From: an uncultured Pseudorhodobacter sp.
Lineage (GTDB): Bacteria > Pseudomonadota > Alphaproteobacteria > Rhodobacterales > Rhodobacteraceae
Reading direction: 5' to 3'
Assembly (NCBI GenBank): GCA_945957495.1
Contig: CAMFLG010000083.1
Coordinates: 1 to 9,696, forward strand
Length of the DNA: 9,696 nt
Below, in pieces: positions 8,351 to 9,696 of this stretch; position 1 is the first letter of the stretch; the number at the start of each line of letters is the position of its first letter. The notes under the pieces were generated by a model. That model did no database searches. It was not told the DNA's origin and was given only the letters and a program-made list of their open reading frames with translations. Position numbers and translations under genes: made by a program.

Positions 8351-8370
8351 CCCCGGCCTTTGGGCCGGGG
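8351..8370 (+). promoter_or_regulatory. GC-rich hairpin after the binding-protein gene
   Basis: A perfect 8-bp stem, CCCCGGCC and GGCCGGGG, with loop TTTG lies eight bases after the binding-protein stop. No T-run follows (TTCTGCG), so it is probably a partial terminator or a 3' mRNA stabiliser rather than a full stop. Such hairpins between binding-protein and permease genes are known to keep binding-protein mRNA more abundant. The role here is inferred from position. Confidence 0.6.
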
Positions 8371-8374
8371 TTCT

Positions 8375-8428
8375 GCGCGAGGCTCTTGAGGGCCAATCGG
8401 GTCTCGCGCATCCTTCACGCAGTGTGAA
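8375..8428 (+). promoter_or_regulatory. Two further inverted repeats before permease 1
   Basis: GCGCGAG (8375-8381) pairs perfectly with CTCGCGC (8403-8409) across 21 bases. A second inverted repeat, TTCAC and GTGAA with a five-base spacer, follows at 8414-8428. Together with the hairpin at 8351-8370 they fill most of the 106-nt gap between binding protein and permease 1. They may fold as a set of stem-loops in the mRNA, or the last one could be a protein site. No function can be assigned from sequence. Confidence 0.35.
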
Positions 8429-8448
8429 CGCCCTCGGGAAAACCGCCC

Positions 8449-9396
8449 ATGCCAAATGACCTGACCACGCGCGCAGCTTCGGCCACGCCGCCCAGACTCG
8501 CACATCGCATCCGCGGCCTGTCGGATCGCACGATTGCCTGGATCTTTGTCGGCCCGACGATCTTTCTGTTGTTGGCGGTGAATATCTTTCCGCTGATCTG
8601 GACGATCCGGCTCAGCCTGACCGATTTCCGCACCAACCGGCCGAATAATCCGGTGAAGTTTGTCGGCATCGAGAATTACCGCAAGATCCTGTCGGACCCG
8701 GACACCTGGATGTCCTTGCAGGCGACGGCGCATTTCCTGATCTGGACTATTGTTATTCAGGTGCTGATAGGGTTCTCGCTGGCCTACCTGATCAACAAGA
8801 AATTCCGTGGCAACGACCTTTGGACGACGCTGATCGTGTTGCCGATGATGCTGTCGCCTGCGGTGGTGGGCAATTTCTGGACCTTCCTTTATCAACCGCA
8901 GATCGGGCTGTTCAACTATTTCGTCGCCTTCTTTTCCGGGGCGGACCCATCGAGTTTTTCGATGATCGGCGAGGTGCCCTTGGCGCCTTGGGCGATTGTG
9001 ATCGTGGACACCTGGATGTGGACGCCGTTCGTGATGCTGATCTGTCTGGCCGGGCTGCGGTCGATCCCGCCCAGCATCTATGAGGCGGCGGAATGTGACC
9101 GGGCCAGCAAATGGCGGCAGTTCTGGACGATCACAATTCCGATGGTGCTGCCGTTCCTGATGCTGGCGGTGTTGTTCCGGGGCATCGAGAATTTCAAGAT
9201 GTTCGATCTGGTGGTGCAACTGACCGGCGGGGGCCCCGGGGCCACGACGCAGCTGGTGTCGATTGATCTGAAACGTGAGGCGTTTGAAAAATGGCGCACC
9301 GGCTATGCCTCGGCCTATGCGGTGATCCTGTTCGTGACGGTGTTTGGCCTGGCCTCGATCTATGTCAAGGCGCTGAATAAGGTGAAAGACAGATGA
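8449..9396 (+). CDS. ABC sugar transporter permease 1 (MalF-like)
   Basis: An inner-membrane subunit of the CUT1-type sugar importer, forming the translocation pore with permease 2. It is 315 residues long, with about six membrane spans (roughly 29-50, 92-114, 126-147, 178-203, 226-247, 284-306). The N-terminal cytoplasmic part is hydrophilic, and FVGIENYRKILSDP (71-84) is the usual periplasmic segment after span 1. The EAA loop that docks the ATPase reads YEAAECDRASKWRQFW (211-226) followed by TITIP. The usual Gly of the DGA core is Arg218 here, a change I believe recurs in related permeases. The ribosome binding site is weak (GGGA at 8436-8439). The stop overlaps the next permease's start as ATGA, so translation is coupled. 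The sugar is unknown. Confidence 0.93.
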   Translation: MPNDLTTRAASATPPRLAHRIRGLSDRTIAWIFVGPTIFLLLAVNIFPLIWTIRLSLTDFRTNRPNNPVKFVGIENYRKILSDPDTWMSLQATAHFLIWTIVIQVLIGFSLAYLINKKFRGNDLWTTLIVLPMMLSPAVVGNFWTFLYQPQIGLFNYFVAFFSGADPSSFSMIGEVPLAPWAIVIVDTWMWTPFVMLICLAGLRSIPPSIYEAAECDRASKWRQFWTITIPMVLPFLMLAVLFRGIENFKMFDLVVQLTGGGPGATTQLVSIDLKREAFEKWRTGYASAYAVILFVTVFGLASIYVKALNKVKDR

Positions 9397-9696
9397 GCTA
9401 TTCCATCACCGAGCCGTCAAACCGGCAGAAATGGATCGCGGGTGTTCTGGTGATTGGCTATGCGGTGATCACGCTGTTGCCGCTGATCTGGATCATCGCC
9501 ACCGGGTTCAAAACGCCGTCAGATGCGATTGCCTATCCGCCGAAAGTCTTCTTCACCCCCTCGCTGGAAGGCTATGTAAACCTGTTCACCTCGCGCAGCC
9601 GCATCGCGCCGGATGATCTGGCGGCGCTGGGGCCGCCGACGACCTGGTATGATGCGATTGTACGGCAGTACGACATGGTGATCACCGGGCCAAGCC
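9393..9696 (+). CDS. ABC sugar transporter permease 2 (MalG-like), 5' part
   Basis: The second permease of the importer, cut by the window end after 101 codons with no stop reached. The ATG overlaps the permease 1 stop (ATGA), and there is no strong ribosome binding site of its own. The first membrane span covers about residues 14-36 (GVLVIGYAVITLLPLIWIIA), followed by the family's FKTPSDAIAYPP (39-50) and a SLEGYVNLF segment (57-65). After this comes a hydrophilic stretch of about 30 residues (RSRIAPDDLAALGPP, then WYDAIVRQYDMVITGPS), longer than in classic MalG proteins. Expected beyond the window are the remaining five spans, an EAA loop and probably an ATPase gene, since none lies inside the window. 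Confidence 0.9.
   Translation, partial: MSYSITEPSNRQKWIAGVLVIGYAVITLLPLIWIIATGFKTPSDAIAYPPKVFFTPSLEGYVNLFTSRSRIAPDDLAALGPPTTWYDAIVRQYDMVITGPS

Noticed and set aside
7017..8411. Minus-strand open frame (464 codons) opposite the sugar-binding protein
   Set aside because: No domain or ribosome binding site was seen, while the opposite strand has a clear signal peptide and family pattern.

Overview
The window looks like chromosomal DNA from a GC-rich alphaproteobacterium, most likely Rhodobacterales (Rhodobacter/Paracoccus/Roseobacter relatives). The grounds are the strong G/C preference at third codon positions, the urease gene order with a HupE/UreJ gene inside it, and an intergenic repeat of a kind I associate with that order. 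No taxonomic search could be run, so this is inference.

Region 1 (about 1-5700, + strand) is a complete urease operon: ureD, ureA, a hupE/ureJ-type nickel permease gene, ureB, ureC, ureE, ureF, ureG. Genes are packed with ATGA overlaps (ureD/ureA, ureF/ureG), direct abutment (ureB/ureC), or gaps of 1-9 nt, so one transcript is expected. UreA, UreB and UreC form the nickel enzyme. UreD, UreF and UreG form the GTP-dependent activation complex, UreE delivers nickel, and the permease probably brings nickel into the cell. All active-site residues I could place in UreC are present. About 230 nt upstream of ureD hold no gene but carry a palindrome and a phased direct repeat that may be regulatory.

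Region 2 (5696-5811) is the convergent gap between ureG and a minus-strand regulator. It holds a strong hairpin and one copy of an intergenic repeat; a second, diverged copy lies at 11-47, so the repeat brackets the urease operon.

Region 3 (5812-9696) is a sugar-uptake locus: a LacI-family repressor on the minus strand, then, divergently, an ABC importer of the CUT1 type (periplasmic binding protein, permease 1, and the first 101 codons of permease 2, cut by the window end). The divergent gap (6835-7022) contains two identical 16-bp palindromes 30 bp apart. They overlap a good candidate promoter for the repressor and are the best candidate operators for the whole locus. A GC-rich hairpin separates the binding-protein gene from the permease genes and probably lowers permease expression relative to the binding protein. 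The transported sugar cannot be named from sequence alone.

Nothing here looks like a novel enzymatic or defence system. The points worth a second look are regulatory: the twin operators, the flanking repeats, the ureD upstream elements, the post-binding-protein hairpins, and the placement of the nickel permease within the structural genes.
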